The notes beneath the pieces are model-generated. The model did not search any database. It was not told the origin of the DNA and saw only the letters and a list, made by a program, of their open reading frames with translations. Below, piece after piece: positions 18,516-28,017 of a DNA stretch of 64,000 nucleotides; positions within the stretch are counted from its first letter, which is position 1; each line of letters starts with the position of its first letter. A program made the translations under genes and the position numbers. The DNA is from Burkholderia sp. MS389 (GTDB taxonomy: Bacteria > Pseudomonadota > Gammaproteobacteria > Burkholderiales > Burkholderiaceae): contig NZ_CP045994.1 of assembly GCF_016899425.1 (NCBI RefSeq), positions 806,001 to 870,000 on the forward strand, read 5' to 3'.

Positions 18516-18543
18516 CTTGAAAACGGATCGGACGGACGCATTT
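18516..18543 (+). promoter_or_regulatory. Probable sigma-32 promoter for dnaK
   Basis: CTTGAAA at 18516-18522 is followed after 13 bases by ACGCATTT at 18536-18543. The -35 is perfect and the -10 partial against the RpoH consensus. It is about 90 bases before the dnaK ATG. Confidence 0.55.
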
Positions 18544-18631
18544 CGGGAACAGAGTTGAATTCTGGCGTGCGAAACCGCCCAAAACGCGGGGTTTCGTGCA
18601 GCAAACAAGCATTTCTGGAGATTAGGAAAAA

Positions 18632-20584
18632 ATGGGAAAGATCATCGGTATTGACCTCGGCACCACGAACTCGTGCGTCGCGATCATGGAAGGCAACCAG
18701 GTCAAGGTCATCGAGAACTCGGAAGGCACGCGCACCACGCCGTCGATCATCGCGTACATGGACGACAACGAAGTGCTGGTCGGCGCGCCGGCCAAGCGTC
18801 AGTCGGTGACCAACCCGAAGAACACGCTGTTCGCGGTGAAGCGCCTGATCGGCCGCCGCTTCGAAGAGAAGGAAGTCCAGAAGGACATCGGCCTGATGCC
18901 GTACTCGATCATCAAGGCCGACAACGGCGATGCATGGGTCGAAGCGCACGGCGAAAAGCTCGCGCCGCCGCAGGTGTCGGCCGAAGTGCTGCGCAAGATG
19001 AAGAAGACGGCCGAAGACTACCTCGGCGAGCCGGTCACGGAAGCCGTGATCACGGTGCCGGCGTACTTCAACGACAGCCAGCGCCAGGCGACCAAGGACG
19101 CCGGTCGCATCGCGGGCCTCGAAGTCAAGCGGATCATCAACGAGCCGACGGCGGCCGCACTCGCGTTCGGTCTCGACAAGGTCGAGAAGGGCGACCGCAA
19201 GATCGCCGTGTATGACCTCGGCGGCGGCACGTTCGACGTGTCGATCATCGAGATCGCGGACGTCGACGGCGAAATGCAGTTCGAAGTGCTGTCGACCAAC
19301 GGCGACACGTTCCTCGGCGGCGAAGACTTCGACCAGCGCATCATCGATTACATCATCGGCGAGTTCAAGAAGGAGCAGGGCGTCGACCTGTCGAAGGACG
19401 TGCTCGCGCTGCAGCGCCTGAAGGAAGCCGCCGAAAAGGCGAAGATCGAGCTGTCGTCGGGACAGCAGACCGAAATCAACCTGCCGTACATCACGGCGGA
19501 CGCGTCGGGCCCGAAGCACTTGAACCTGAAGATCACCCGCGCGAAGCTGGAAGCGCTGGTGGAAGACCTCGTCGAGCGCACGATCGAACCGTGCCGCATC
19601 GCGATCAAGGACGCAGGCGTCAAGGTGTCGGACATCGACGACGTGATCCTGGTCGGCGGCCAGACGCGCATGCCGAAGGTCATGGAGAAGGTGAAGGAGT
19701 TCTTCGGCAAGGATCCGCGCCGTGACGTGAACCCGGACGAAGCCGTCGCGGTCGGCGCGGCGATCCAGGGCCAGGTGCTGTCGGGCGACCGCAAGGACGT
19801 GCTGCTGCTCGACGTGACCCCGCTGTCGCTCGGTATCGAGACGCTCGGCGGCGTGATGACGAAGATGATCAACAAGAACACCACGATCCCGACGAAGCAC
19901 GCGCAAGTGTATTCGACGGCGGACGACAACCAGGGCGCCGTGACGATCAAGGTGTTCCAGGGCGAACGCGAAATGGCGGCGGGCAACAAGCTGCTCGGCG
20001 AGTTCAACCTCGAAGGCATCCCGCCGGCACCGCGCGGCGTGCCGCAGATCGAAGTGACCTTCGACATCGACGCGAACGGCATCCTGCACGTCGGCGCGAA
20101 GGACAAGGCGACCGGCAAGGAAAACAAGATCACGATCAAGGCGAACTCGGGCCTGTCCGAGGCTGAAATCGACCAGATGATCAAGGACGCGGAAGCGAAC
20201 GCAGCGGAAGACCACAAGCTGCGCGAGCTGGCCGATTCGCGCAACCAGGGCGACGCGCTCGTCCACAGCACGAAGAAGGCGCTGACCGAGTACGGCGACA
20301 AGCTGGACGCGGCCGAGAAGGAAGCGATCGAAGCGGCGCTGAAGTCGCTCGAGGACGCGCTGAAGGACACGTCGGCCGACAAGGCGGCGCTCGACGCGAA
20401 GGTCGAGGAGCTCGGCAAGGTCTCGCAGAAGCTCGGCGAGAAGATGTACGCCGACATGCAGGCCCAGCAGGCGGGTGCGGCCGGCGCGGCCGGTGCGACG
20501 GAAGGTGCGGCTCATGCGGGTGGTGCGCAACAGGCTGCCGACGACGTCGTCGACGCCGAGTTCAAGGAAGTGAAGAAAGACTAA
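18632..20584 (+). CDS. dnaK: Chaperone DnaK (Hsp70)
   Basis: The ATP-dependent Hsp70 chaperone, 650 residues. The nucleotide-binding domain opens with [16 protein letters not shown] and contains the phosphate loop [12 protein letters not shown] near residue 195 and [10 protein letters not shown]. The linker [16 protein letters not shown] leads into the substrate-binding domain. The C-terminus is a Gly/Ala-rich stretch ending [12 protein letters not shown], as in proteobacterial DnaK. The start ATG follows GGAGATTAGGAAAAA. It lies in the order grpE, thioredoxin-like gene, dnaK, dnaJ. Confidence 0.98.
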   Translation: MGKIIGIDLGTTNSCVAIMEGNQVKVIENSEGTRTTPSIIAYMDDNEVLVGAPAKRQSVTNPKNTLFAVKRLIGRRFEEKEVQKDIGLMPYSIIKADNGDAWVEAHGEKLAPPQVSAEVLRKMKKTAEDYLGEPVTEAVITVPAYFNDSQRQATKDAGRIAGLEVKRIINEPTAAALAFGLDKVEKGDRKIAVYDLGGGTFDVSIIEIADVDGEMQFEVLSTNGDTFLGGEDFDQRIIDYIIGEFKKEQGVDLSKDVLALQRLKEAAEKAKIELSSGQQTEINLPYITADASGPKHLNLKITRAKLEALVEDLVERTIEPCRIAIKDAGVKVSDIDDVILVGGQTRMPKVMEKVKEFFGKDPRRDVNPDEAVAVGAAIQGQVLSGDRKDVLLLDVTPLSLGIETLGGVMTKMINKNTTIPTKHAQVYSTADDNQGAVTIKVFQGEREMAAGNKLLGEFNLEGIPPAPRGVPQIEVTFDIDANGILHVGAKDKATGKENKITIKANSGLSEAEIDQMIKDAEANAAEDHKLRELADSRNQGDALVHSTKKALTEYGDKLDAAEKEAIEAALKSLEDALKDTSADKAALDAKVEELGKVSQKLGEKMYADMQAQQAGAAGAAGATEGAAHAGGAQQAADDVVDAEFKEVKKD

Positions 20585-20607
20585 GCCGGGTTGCCATGGC
20601 ACCGCAC

Positions 20608-20630
20608 GCCGCGCGCGACACGCGCGCGGC
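20608..20630. repeat. Perfect hairpin between dnaK and dnaJ
   Basis: A 10-bp perfect inverted repeat (GCCGCGCGCG and CGCGCGCGGC, loop ACA) lies 24 bases after the dnaK stop. It has no T-tract. It could reduce read-through or protect the 3' end of dnaK mRNA, giving more DnaK than DnaJ. Confidence 0.5.
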
Positions 20631-20837
20631 GCGGCTGAACAGCGGTCTGTCTTTCCTTCCGGATGGCCGGATCGACTCCACGCCTGGCGGGCTTCGCGGC
20701 CCTCCGGGCACATTTGTTTTTTGGCGGGTGCTGCGCGAGCCGTCCGCGGACGGTGCAGCGCCAGACGAGTCGAGAGACTTTACTGCGGGCGAAAGGAGCC
20801 GCCGCGTGCGCGATGCGTGGCGGCACAGTGAATCGAT

Positions 20838-21974
20838 ATGGCGAAACGGGATTACTACGAGGTTCTGGGCGTCGCGAAGAATGCGAGCGACGACGAAATC
20901 AAGAAGGCATATCGCAAGCTTGCGATGAAGTACCACCCTGACCGCAATCCGGACAGCAAGGATGCGGAAGAGCATTTCAAGGAGGCGAAGGAAGCCTATG
21001 AAATGCTGTCGGATGGTCAGAAGCGGGCCGCGTACGACCAGTACGGCCACGCGGGCGTCGATCCGAACATGGGCGGTGCGGGTGCACAAGGCTTCGGCGG
21101 CTTCGCGGATGCATTCGGCGACATCTTCGGCGACATCTTCGGCCAGGCCGCGGGCGGCGCCGCCCGGGGCGGCCGCGGCGGCCCGCAGGTGTATCGCGGC
21201 GCCGACCTGCGCTACAGCATGGAAATCACGCTCGAGCAGGCCGCGCACGGCTACGACACGCAGATTCGCGTGCCGAGCTGGGTGTCGTGCGAAGTCTGCC
21301 ACGGGTCGGGCGCGAAGCCCGGCACGAAGCCGGAAACCTGCCCGACCTGTCACGGCCAAGGCACGGTGCGCATGTCGCAGGGTTTTTTCAGCATCCAGCA
21401 GACCTGCCCGAAGTGCCATGGCACGGGTACCTACATCCCCGAGCCGTGCGCGCATTGCCACGGGTCGGGCAAGGTGAAGGAAACCAAGACGCTCGAAGTG
21501 AAGATCCCGGCCGGGATCGACGACGGGATGCGGATCCGCTCGGCCGGCAACGGCGAGCCGGGCATCAACGGCGGGCCGCCGGGCGACCTGTACGTCGAGA
21601 TCCACATCAAGCCGCACTCGGTGTTCGAGCGCGACGGCGACGATCTCCACTGCCAGATGCCGATCCCGTTCACGACCGCCGCACTCGGCGGCGAGATCGA
21701 GGTGCCGACGCTGGCCGGCCGTGCGTCGTTCCCGGTGCCGGAAGGCACGCAGTCGGGCAAGACGTTCCGCCTGCGCGGCAAGGGCATCAAGGGGCTGCGC
21801 TCGAGCATCGCGGGCGATCTGTACGTGCACGTGCAGGTCGAGACGCCCGTGAAGCTGACCGACACCCAGCGCGACCTGCTCAAGCAGTTCGAGAAGTCGC
21901 TGGCCGAGGGCGGCGCGCGTCACAGCCCGCAGAGCAAGAGCTGGTTCGACCGTGTGAAGAGCTTCTTCGAGTAA
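20838..21974 (+). CDS. dnaJ: Chaperone DnaJ (Hsp40)
   Basis: Co-chaperone that stimulates DnaK ATPase. All domains of a type I J-protein are present in 378 residues. The J domain has HPD at residues 33-35 ([10 protein letters not shown]), followed by a Gly/Phe-rich linker to about residue 130. Four CxxCxGxG zinc repeats run from about residue 151 to 209 ([32 protein letters not shown]). The C-terminal substrate-binding domain contains [20 protein letters not shown] 253-base gap separates it from dnaK. Confidence 0.97.
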   Translation: MAKRDYYEVLGVAKNASDDEIKKAYRKLAMKYHPDRNPDSKDAEEHFKEAKEAYEMLSDGQKRAAYDQYGHAGVDPNMGGAGAQGFGGFADAFGDIFGDIFGQAAGGAARGGRGGPQVYRGADLRYSMEITLEQAAHGYDTQIRVPSWVSCEVCHGSGAKPGTKPETCPTCHGQGTVRMSQGFFSIQQTCPKCHGTGTYIPEPCAHCHGSGKVKETKTLEVKIPAGIDDGMRIRSAGNGEPGINGGPPGDLYVEIHIKPHSVFERDGDDLHCQMPIPFTTAALGGEIEVPTLAGRASFPVPEGTQSGKTFRLRGKGIKGLRSSIAGDLYVHVQVETPVKLTDTQRDLLKQFEKSLAEGGARHSPQSKSWFDRVKSFFE

Positions 21975-21978
21975 TGGC

Positions 21979-23904
21979 ATGACTGAAGGCAACGAGAGCG
22001 CGTCGTTCGCGCTCTTGGACGATTGCGACTCGACCGCGTCCGCGCGGTCGAGTCGTTTGTATTCGGGCTTCGTGCACGAACGCGTGTGCACGGACCCGGC
22101 GCAGCTCGACGCGATCGATGCGGCGGTGGCGCAGGATCTGCGCGACGGGCTGCATGCGGTCGTCGTCGGCGATTACGAATTCGGACGCAACCTGCAACGA
22201 GCGCAGTCGGGCCACGCCCCGCTGCGCTTTTTGCTGTATGCGCACTGTGAGCGGCTGTCGCGCGACGACGTCGACGCATGGCTCGCGCAGCAGGACGGCG
22301 GCGGCCCGCCGTCGATCGCGGGCGTCGCGCACGTCGCGAAGAGCGTGTCGCGCGATGCGTTCGACGCGGCGATCGCCGCGGTGCACGACGCGCTGCGTGC
22401 GGGCGATTCGTATCAGGTCAATTACACGTACCGGCTGAATTTCGATGTGTTCGGCACGCCGCTCGCGCTGTACCGGCGGCTGCGCGCGCGCCAGCCGGTG
22501 CGGTACGGCGCGCTGATCGCGCTGCCCGACGGCGCATGGGTCGTATCGTGCTCGCCGGAGCTGTTCGTCGAGAAGCACGGCGATGTACTGCGTGCGCGGC
22601 CGATGAAGGGCACCGCACCGCGTTCGGCCGATCCGCGCGAAGATGCGGCCGCCGCCGCGTTCCTCGCGAACGATCCGAAGAACCGCGCGGAAAACGTGAT
22701 GATCGTCGACCTGCTGCGCAACGACGTGTCGCGGATCGCGCGCACGGGCAGCGTCAAGGTGCCGGCGCTGTTCTCGGTCGAGCCGTATGCGTCGGTGTGG
22801 CAGATGACGTCGACGGTCGAGGCCGGCTGGCGCGACGGCACGACGTTCGCGCAGATGCTGCGCGCGCTGTTCCCTTGCGGATCGATCACGGGCGCGCCGA
22901 AGTACAAGACGATGCAGTTGATCGACGCGATCGAGTCGACGCCGCGCGGGCTCTATACCGGCGCGATCGGCTGGCTCGATGCGCCGAAGGAAGACGCGGG
23001 CGATGCAACGCCCGACGGCGCGGCCGGTTGCGGCGATTTCTGCCTGTCGGTCGCGATTCGGACGCTGACGCTGGATGCGGACGGCGCTAGCAATGACACG
23101 GACGGCACGGGTACCGCCACCGCGGCAGCCGGCCGGCGACGCGGCACGATGGGCGTCGGCGCGGGCATCGTGCTCGACAGCGTCGCGGCCGACGAATATG
23201 CGGAGTGCCAATTGAAAGCACGATTCCTGACGGACGCCGACCCCGGCCTCCAGTTGTTCGAAACGACGGCCGCCACGCGAACGGACGGCATCCGCCATCT
23301 CGATCGCCATCTCGCGCGGCTGCAACGCAGCGCGGACGCATTCGGCTTCCGTTTCGACGCTGATGCGCTACGCCGGGAGATCGACGCACGCTGCGCGGCG
23401 CTCGACGGCGACGGCGCGTACCGGATGAAGCTCGCGCTGGCGAAGGACGGCACGATCGAGATCATCGCGGCGCCGCTCAAGCCGCTGCCGGCGGGGCCGG
23501 TCGGCGTGCTGCTGGCAGCCGAGCATGGCTTCGCGCCGACGCGCACCGACGACGCGCTGCTGCTGCACAAGACCACGCGCCGCGCCGAATACGACCGCGC
23601 GTGGCAGGCGGCGGAGGCGCTCGGCGGGTTCGACATGCTGTTCGTCAACGAGCGTGGCGAGGTGACGGAAGGCGGGCGCTCGAACGTGTTCGTGAAACTA
23701 AATGGTGTGTGGGTGACGCCACCGTTGTCGTGCGGCGTGCTGCCGGGCGTGATGCGCGGTGTGCTACTCGACGATCCGGCAGTAGGCGCCAAAGAGCGTG
23801 TGCTGACGCTCGACGATGTGCTGAACGCCGACGAGCTGATGATCTGCAATGCGTTGCGCGGGCCGATGGCAGCGCGGCTGATTCACGGCTGCGCACCGGC
23901 CTGA
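21979..23904 (+). CDS. pabBC: Fused aminodeoxychorismate synthase component I and aminodeoxychorismate lyase
   Basis: Makes p-aminobenzoate for folate synthesis. Residues about 60-395 are the chorismate-binding PabB domain. It has RPMKGTAPRS, with the Lys (about residue 210) typical of PabB rather than TrpE, and NRAENVMIVDLLRNDVSRI, FPCGSITGAPK and GVGAGIVLDS. Residues about 410-641 are a class IV PLP-dependent aminotransferase-fold lyase with the PLP lysine at about residue 531 (LLLHKTTRRAEYD) and EGGRSNVFVK. Such PabB-PabC fusions are known. The ATG lies 4 bases after the dnaJ stop, so it is probably read through from the heat-shock operon. The N-terminal part contains a Ser/Ala/Asp-rich lead of about 30 residues. 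Confidence 0.93.
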   Translation: MTEGNESASFALLDDCDSTASARSSRLYSGFVHERVCTDPAQLDAIDAAVAQDLRDGLHAVVVGDYEFGRNLQRAQSGHAPLRFLLYAHCERLSRDDVDAWLAQQDGGGPPSIAGVAHVAKSVSRDAFDAAIAAVHDALRAGDSYQVNYTYRLNFDVFGTPLALYRRLRARQPVRYGALIALPDGAWVVSCSPELFVEKHGDVLRARPMKGTAPRSADPREDAAAAAFLANDPKNRAENVMIVDLLRNDVSRIARTGSVKVPALFSVEPYASVWQMTSTVEAGWRDGTTFAQMLRALFPCGSITGAPKYKTMQLIDAIESTPRGLYTGAIGWLDAPKEDAGDATPDGAAGCGDFCLSVAIRTLTLDADGASNDTDGTGTATAAAGRRRGTMGVGAGIVLDSVAADEYAECQLKARFLTDADPGLQLFETTAATRTDGIRHLDRHLARLQRSADAFGFRFDADALRREIDARCAALDGDGAYRMKLALAKDGTIEIIAAPLKPLPAGPVGVLLAAEHGFAPTRTDDALLLHKTTRRAEYDRAWQAAEALGGFDMLFVNERGEVTEGGRSNVFVKLNGVWVTPPLSCGVLPGVMRGVLLDDPAVGAKERVLTLDDVLNADELMICNALRGPMAARLIHGCAPA

Positions 23905-23911
23905 ACGCGAA

Positions 23912-24153
23912 TTACTTCTGCGGCGTACATTGCCAGCTTTGCACGACGGCGTGATCGGCTCGGGTAGCGGTCGTTCTCGAAAGTTGCAATGACGGTTCCG
24001 ACGCGGATACTCCGGTCGCCGCCTGCTTTTTTTCGGTCGCCAGATGGCGGTAGGGCCGACGGAAGTATAGATCGTGACCAGCGCGACGCCCTCACCATCG
24101 CCTGCCAGCTTTGGCCCGACGAGTTCAGCCGCCTTTTCATACACATGAGCCAT
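23912..24153 (-). pseudogene. Decayed BPSL0067-family gene
   Basis: A good ribosome-binding site (AAGGAG, 10 bases before ATG at 24153) opens a frame reading MAHVYEKAAELVGPKLAGDG, then EGVALV and YTSVGPTAIWR. At a run of seven A on this strand (T at 24027-24033) the meaningful reading moves to another frame: RSIRVGTVIATFENDRYPSRS. This order resembles BPSL0067-family proteins, NlpC/P60-like presumed amidases found in Burkholderia, where the first block carries a catalytic Cys (GxCVALV). Here that position is Gly, one base from Cys. The downstream HGNHAA-type segment and most of the C-terminus are missing or scrambled. I infer a dead, internally deleted copy; the family name is from memory and needs a profile search. 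Confidence 0.55.
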
Positions 24154-24247
24154 CTTTTGCCGCTCCTTCGATTGACGAAGGTTCGATGGTCGCCGCGACG
24201 AAGGCGTGTAGAAATAGGACGAGTTATAAAATACGCGTTGTCCGGTC

Positions 24248-24275
24248 ATGCAGTACGAGAAACGGCGTACTGCAT
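24248..24275. repeat. Perfect 10-bp inverted repeat, possible operator
   Basis: ATGCAGTACG and CGTACTGCAT are exact complements around an 8-base spacer. It lies about 95 bases upstream of the decayed BPSL0067-like gene, close to a TATAAAAT-containing stretch at 24233-24240, and downstream of panB. No T-tract follows on either strand, so an operator is more likely than a terminator. Confidence 0.4.
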
Positions 24276-24309
24276 TGCCGGTCAGCTCAGCGAGTGTGCT
24301 GCAGCGAAC

Positions 24310-24337
24310 GCCGGCAGTGCGCCATGGCGCTGCCGGC
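24310..24337 (-). terminator. Palindromic hairpin after panB
   Basis: GCCGGCAG and CTGCCGGC flank an inner GCGCCATGGCGC-like palindrome, 5 bases beyond the panB stop. It can fold into a long stem but lacks a U-tract, so termination would be inefficient or Rho-assisted. Confidence 0.4.
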
Positions 24338-24341
24338 CCAC

Positions 24342-25157
24342 TCAGAACGAGTGTTCCGGGCCCGGAAACGACCGATCCTTCACCGCGCTCACATAGGCTT
24401 CGACGGCCGCCTGAATGGTCGGCTGCCCGTGCATGAAATCCTTCACGAAGCGCGGCCGCTTGCCGGGAAACACGCCGAGCATGTCGTGCAGCACGAGCAC
24501 CTGCCCCGAGCAGTCGGCGCCGGCGCCGATGCCGATCGTCGGGATCTTCAGCATGTGCGTGACTTCGGCCGCGACGAGCGTCGGTACCGCTTCGAGCACG
24601 ACGAGCTGCGCACCGGCATCCTCGATCGCGCGCGCGTCGCGCAGCAATTGCGCGGCGCCGGCTTCGGTCTTGCCCTGCACCTTGAAGCCGCCGAACGCAT
24701 GCACCGACTGCGGCGTGAGGCCGAGGTGCGCGCACACGGGCACCGAGCGTTCGACGAGGAAGCGGATCGTATCGGCGAGCCATTCGCCGCCTTCGAGCTT
24801 GACCATCTGCGCGCCCGCGCGCATCAGCTTGACCGCGTTCGCGAACGCGTCGGCCGGCGTCCCGTACGTGCCGAACGGCAGATCGGCGACGACGAGCGCG
24901 CGCGGCTGCGCCCGGGCGACACAGGCGGTGTGGTACGCGATGTCGTCGATCGACACGGGCAGCGTGGTCGAGTGGCCCTGCAGCACGTTGCCGAGCGAAT
25001 CGCCGATCAGCAGCACGTCGGTGCCGGCGCGATCGAGCAGCGCGGAAAAGCTCGCGTCGTAGCACGTGAGCATCGCGATCTTCTCGCCGGCGTCGCGCAT
25101 TGCCTGCAGCTTGGGGACCGTCACGGCAGGCCGGCTCGATTCCTGGAGATAGGTCAT
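24342..25157 (-). CDS. panB: 3-methyl-2-oxobutanoate hydroxymethyltransferase
   Basis: Transfers a hydroxymethyl group from methylene-tetrahydrofolate to ketoisovalerate, giving ketopantoate for pantothenate and CoA. The 271-residue protein shows the metal-binding Asp in [10 protein letters not shown] and the second Asp in [10 protein letters not shown]. It also has KLEGG, the catalytic Glu in VLEAVP, and [21 protein letters not shown]. It is the last gene of the minus-strand group starting at hda and lies 43 bases after the deoxynucleoside kinase. panC is not adjacent. Confidence 0.96.
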   Translation of the reverse strand: MTYLQESSRPAVTVPKLQAMRDAGEKIAMLTCYDASFSALLDRAGTDVLLIGDSLGNVLQGHSTTLPVSIDDIAYHTACVARAQPRALVVADLPFGTYGTPADAFANAVKLMRAGAQMVKLEGGEWLADTIRFLVERSVPVCAHLGLTPQSVHAFGGFKVQGKTEAGAAQLLRDARAIEDAGAQLVVLEAVPTLVAAEVTHMLKIPTIGIGAGADCSGQVLVLHDMLGVFPGKRPRFVKDFMHGQPTIQAAVEAYVSAVKDRSFPGPEHSF

Positions 25158-25200
25158 GGGAAATCCGGGTCGGTGGTGAGAAACGACAGGCGAGGACGCG

Positions 25201-25887
25201 TCAGCGCGTCGTCTCGCCCTTGACGAAGAATTCCTTGCGGCCGCGCATCGTCTCGATGCGCTCGACCAGCAGGGCGAGATCTTCGGGGGAATCCAGCGGG
25301 TTCAGGTGTTCGGCTGCGACCGTCAGCACCGGCGTGCGGTCGTAGTGGTAGAAGAATTCGTTGTACGCGTCGACGAGCGAGCGCAGGTACGCGTCGCTGA
25401 TCTGCAGCTCCATCGGCGTTCCGCGCTTCTGGATGCGCGAGAACAGCACTTCGGGGCTGGCCTGCAGATAGACGACGAGATCGGGCGACGGCGCCTGCGG
25501 CACGTCGACGTGCGTGGCGACCGAGCGATACAGCTGCCACTCGTCTTCCGGCAGGTTCAGCCGCGCGAAGATGTCGTTCTTCTGCGGCATGAAATCGGCG
25601 ATGACGGGGCGGCCCGTGTCGAGCGCACCGATCAGCTCGCGCGCCTGCTGCGCGCGCTGCAGCGCGAACGACAGCTGGACGGGCAACGCGTAGCGCGCGG
25701 TGTCGCGATAGAAGCGTTCGAGGAACGGGTTGTCCTGCGGGCGCTCGAGCAGCGTCTGCATCGACCAGCGCTCGCCGAGCAGCCGCGCGAGCGTCGTCTT
25801 GCCGACGCCGATCGGGCCTTCGATCACGAGATAGCGGTGCGGGGCGCGCAGGTCGGGCGCGGTGACGGTCAGCGGAGTCGAGTTCAT
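25201..25887 (-). CDS. Deoxynucleoside kinase family protein
   Basis: A 228-residue P-loop kinase with Walker A GPIGVGKT at residues 24-31. [17 protein letters not shown], the [16 protein letters not shown] segment (catalytic Asp/Arg region) and a lid-like SRIQKRG follow. It resembles the deoxyadenosine/deoxyguanosine kinases of Gram-positive bacteria and Thermus. The ATG overlaps the folK stop by 4 bases (ATGA), so translation is coupled. In many beta-proteobacteria a gene of this type sits between folK and panB. Whether it phosphorylates deoxynucleosides in the cell is inferred from family. Confidence 0.85.
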   Translation of the reverse strand: MNSTPLTVTAPDLRAPHRYLVIEGPIGVGKTTLARLLGERWSMQTLLERPQDNPFLERFYRDTARYALPVQLSFALQRAQQARELIGALDTGRPVIADFMPQKNDIFARLNLPEDEWQLYRSVATHVDVPQAPSPDLVVYLQASPEVLFSRIQKRGTPMELQISDAYLRSLVDAYNEFFYHYDRTPVLTVAAEHLNPLDSPEDLALLVERIETMRGRKEFFVKGETTR

Positions 25888-26426
25888 CGGCAGCGGGTCT
25901 TGTCGGCGTCTTCGCCGGCAGCGAGCGCCTTTTGCATCGGGCACTGGCAGGTTTGCACCTTTTCGACGCGCTGATCCGCGACGGCGGCGAGAAAGGCGTC
26001 GGCACGGCCGCGCGCGGGGATGTCGAGCGCCGGCTCGATCTCGACGAGCGGCACGAGCGCGAACGCGCGGTCGGTGAGGCGCGGGTGCGGGACGATCAGG
26101 TCGGGTTCGTCGATCGAATCGGCGCCGAACAGCAGGATGTCGAGGTCGAGCGTGCGCGGCGCATTGCGATACGGGCGCTCGCGGCCGAAGTGATGTTCGA
26201 TCTTCTGGCAGAGCGCGAGCAGCTCGCGGGCCGACAGCGTCGTGTCGAGCTTGACGACGCAGTTGTAGTAGTCGTCGCCGCCCGCTTCGAACGGCGCCGT
26301 GCGATACAGGCTCGATTTGCCGAGGATCGAGATGGTGCGCTGCTGCGCGAGGCACACCACCGCGTCCTTCAGGGTCTGGCGCGCATCGCCGAGATTCGCC
26401 CCCAGTCCGATATATGCAACCGTCAT
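25884..26426 (-). CDS. folK: 2-amino-4-hydroxy-6-hydroxymethyldihydropteridine pyrophosphokinase
   Basis: Transfers pyrophosphate from ATP to the pterin in folate synthesis. The 180-residue protein begins TVAYIGLGANLGD and has SSLYRTAPFE, the NCVVKLDTTLSARELL segment and the signature RNAPRTLDLDILLFG with its metal-binding Asp pair. IVPHPRLTDRAFALVPL follows. The Cys-containing tail (VEKVQTCQCPMQKAL) goes beyond the usual folK core. The ATG at 26426 is used; upstream codons belong to the spacer after pcnB. It overlaps the next gene by 4 bases. Confidence 0.96.
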   Translation of the reverse strand: MTVAYIGLGANLGDARQTLKDAVVCLAQQRTISILGKSSLYRTAPFEAGGDDYYNCVVKLDTTLSARELLALCQKIEHHFGRERPYRNAPRTLDLDILLFGADSIDEPDLIVPHPRLTDRAFALVPLVEIEPALDIPARGRADAFLAAVADQRVEKVQTCQCPMQKALAAGEDADKTRCR

Positions 26427-26461
26427 GGCATCACTTCCTACGTCGTTCGCCGGCGCGCGCG

Positions 26462-28012
26462 TCAGTCGTCGGAACCGCTCGCGGTATCTGGCGCCTGCTC
26501 GGCGGCACCTTCGCCCTGCTGGCGGTTTCGCGCACCGCCGCGGCGGCGCCGCTTGCGGGGCGATTTTTCCTTCGAGCCGCCCTGCGTGAGCAATGCCTCG
26601 CGAGCGGCCGCGTCGCCTTCGATGAAATCCGTCCACCACTGTCCGACTTCCGTCTCGAGCTCGCCGGATTCGCAGCGTAACAGGAGGAAATCATACCCCG
26701 CTCTAAACCTTTGGTGTTCCAGCAGCCGCATCGCGCTGCGGCCCGAGCGTTTCTCCAGGCGCAGCTGCAGGCCCCAGATCTCGCGCATGTCGGCCGAGTA
26801 GCGCTTGTGGATCGCAAGTTTCTCGGTCTGCATGTCGAGCACGTCGTCCATCGCGCGATGGAGCGCCGGCACCGGGATTTCGCCCGCCGCCGTGTATTGC
26901 TCGAAGCGCTGGCGCATGTCGTGCCACAGCAGCGTCGCGAACAGGAAGCCCGGCGACACCGGTTTGCCGGCGCGCACGCGCGCGTCGGTGTTGTTCAGCG
27001 CGAGCGTGATGAACTTCTCGCCCTGCGGCTGTTCGAGCACGACGTCGAGCAGCGGCAGCAGTCCGTGGTGCAGCCCTTCCTTGCGCAGCCGCTGCAGGCA
27101 CGCGAGCGCGTGGCCCGACAGCAGCAGCTTCAGCATTTCGTCGAACAGGCGCGCGGCGGGCACGTTGTTGATCAGGTCGGCGAGCGCGTGGATCGGCTCG
27201 CGCGTATGCGGCTCGATCTCGAAATCGAGCTTCGCCGCGAAGCGCACGACGCGCAGCATCCGCACCGGATCCTCGCGAAAGCGCGTGGCCGGATCGCCGA
27301 TCATCCGCAGCAGGCGGGCGCGTACGTCGGCCATCCCGTCGTGATAGTCGAGCACCGTCTGCGTCGACGGGTCGTAGTACATCGCGTTGATCGTGAAGTC
27401 GCGGCGCGCGGCGTCCTCGTGCTGCTCGCCCCACACGTTGTCGCGCAGCACGCGGCCGCTCGCATCGACCGCGTGCGTGCGGCGATCGAGTTCGTCGCGC
27501 TTCAGGCGCCTCGGCGGCTCGGCCGTGGCCGCCGCCGCGGCCGCCTCGGGCGGTGCGTCGACCAGCGCGCGGAACGTCGAGACCTCGATCAGTTCCTGGC
27601 CGAACTGCACGTGGACGATCTGGAAGCGGCGGCCGATCAGGCGCGCGCGGCGGAACAGGCGCTGCACCTCGGTCGGCGTCGCGTCGGTCGCGACGTCGAA
27701 GTCTTTCGGCGCGATGCCGAGCAGCAGGTCGCGCACCGCGCCGCCGACGATGAACGCGCGGAAACCCGCCTGCTGCAGCGTGTCGGTCACGCGCACCGCG
27801 TTCTTCGAGATCAGCGCCGGGTTGATACCGTGCACGCTGGCCGGCACGACGGTCGGCTCATGGTTGCTGCGCGGTTTCTTCGCGCCGCCGCCGCGGGCGC
27901 CCTTCGGCGCGCGCGGGGCAGCAGGGGCCGCTTCGTCGGCCGGGGCCGCCGCGGGGGACGTTTGCTCGGTTTCGTCCTGGCCGAGCAGCTTTCGAATGAA
28001 TTTTTTGATCAC
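26462..28012 (-). CDS. pcnB: Poly(A) polymerase I
   Basis: Adds poly(A) tails that promote RNA decay. The 516-residue protein has a class II nucleotidyltransferase head: IVGGAVRDLLLG near residue 90, catalytic DFD at residues 104-106 and RRARLIGRRFQIVHVQF. DFTINAMYYDP, the RMLRVVRFAAKLDFEIEP block and an HD-like arm region follow. Both ends are unusual in charge. Residues 15-50 are Ala/Pro/Gly-rich, and the C-terminus ends in a basic KSPRKRRRRGGARNRQQ stretch, fitting RNA binding. It lies 5 bases after the HAD phosphatase gene and 35 bases before folK. Confidence 0.95.
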   Translation of the reverse strand: MIKKFIRKLLGQDETEQTSPAAAPADEAAPAAPRAPKGARGGGAKKPRSNHEPTVVPASVHGINPALISKNAVRVTDTLQQAGFRAFIVGGAVRDLLLGIAPKDFDVATDATPTEVQRLFRRARLIGRRFQIVHVQFGQELIEVSTFRALVDAPPEAAAAAATAEPPRRLKRDELDRRTHAVDASGRVLRDNVWGEQHEDAARRDFTINAMYYDPSTQTVLDYHDGMADVRARLLRMIGDPATRFREDPVRMLRVVRFAAKLDFEIEPHTREPIHALADLINNVPAARLFDEMLKLLLSGHALACLQRLRKEGLHHGLLPLLDVVLEQPQGEKFITLALNNTDARVRAGKPVSPGFLFATLLWHDMRQRFEQYTAAGEIPVPALHRAMDDVLDMQTEKLAIHKRYSADMREIWGLQLRLEKRSGRSAMRLLEHQRFRAGYDFLLLRCESGELETEVGQWWTDFIEGDAAAREALLTQGGSKEKSPRKRRRRGGARNRQQGEGAAEQAPDTASGSDD

Positions 28013-28017
28013 GACGT

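Noticed and set aside
17138..18632. CIRCE operators for HrcA near grpE/dnaK
   Set aside because: No TTAGCACTC/GAGTGCTAA pair found; sigma-32-like promoters explain heat control.
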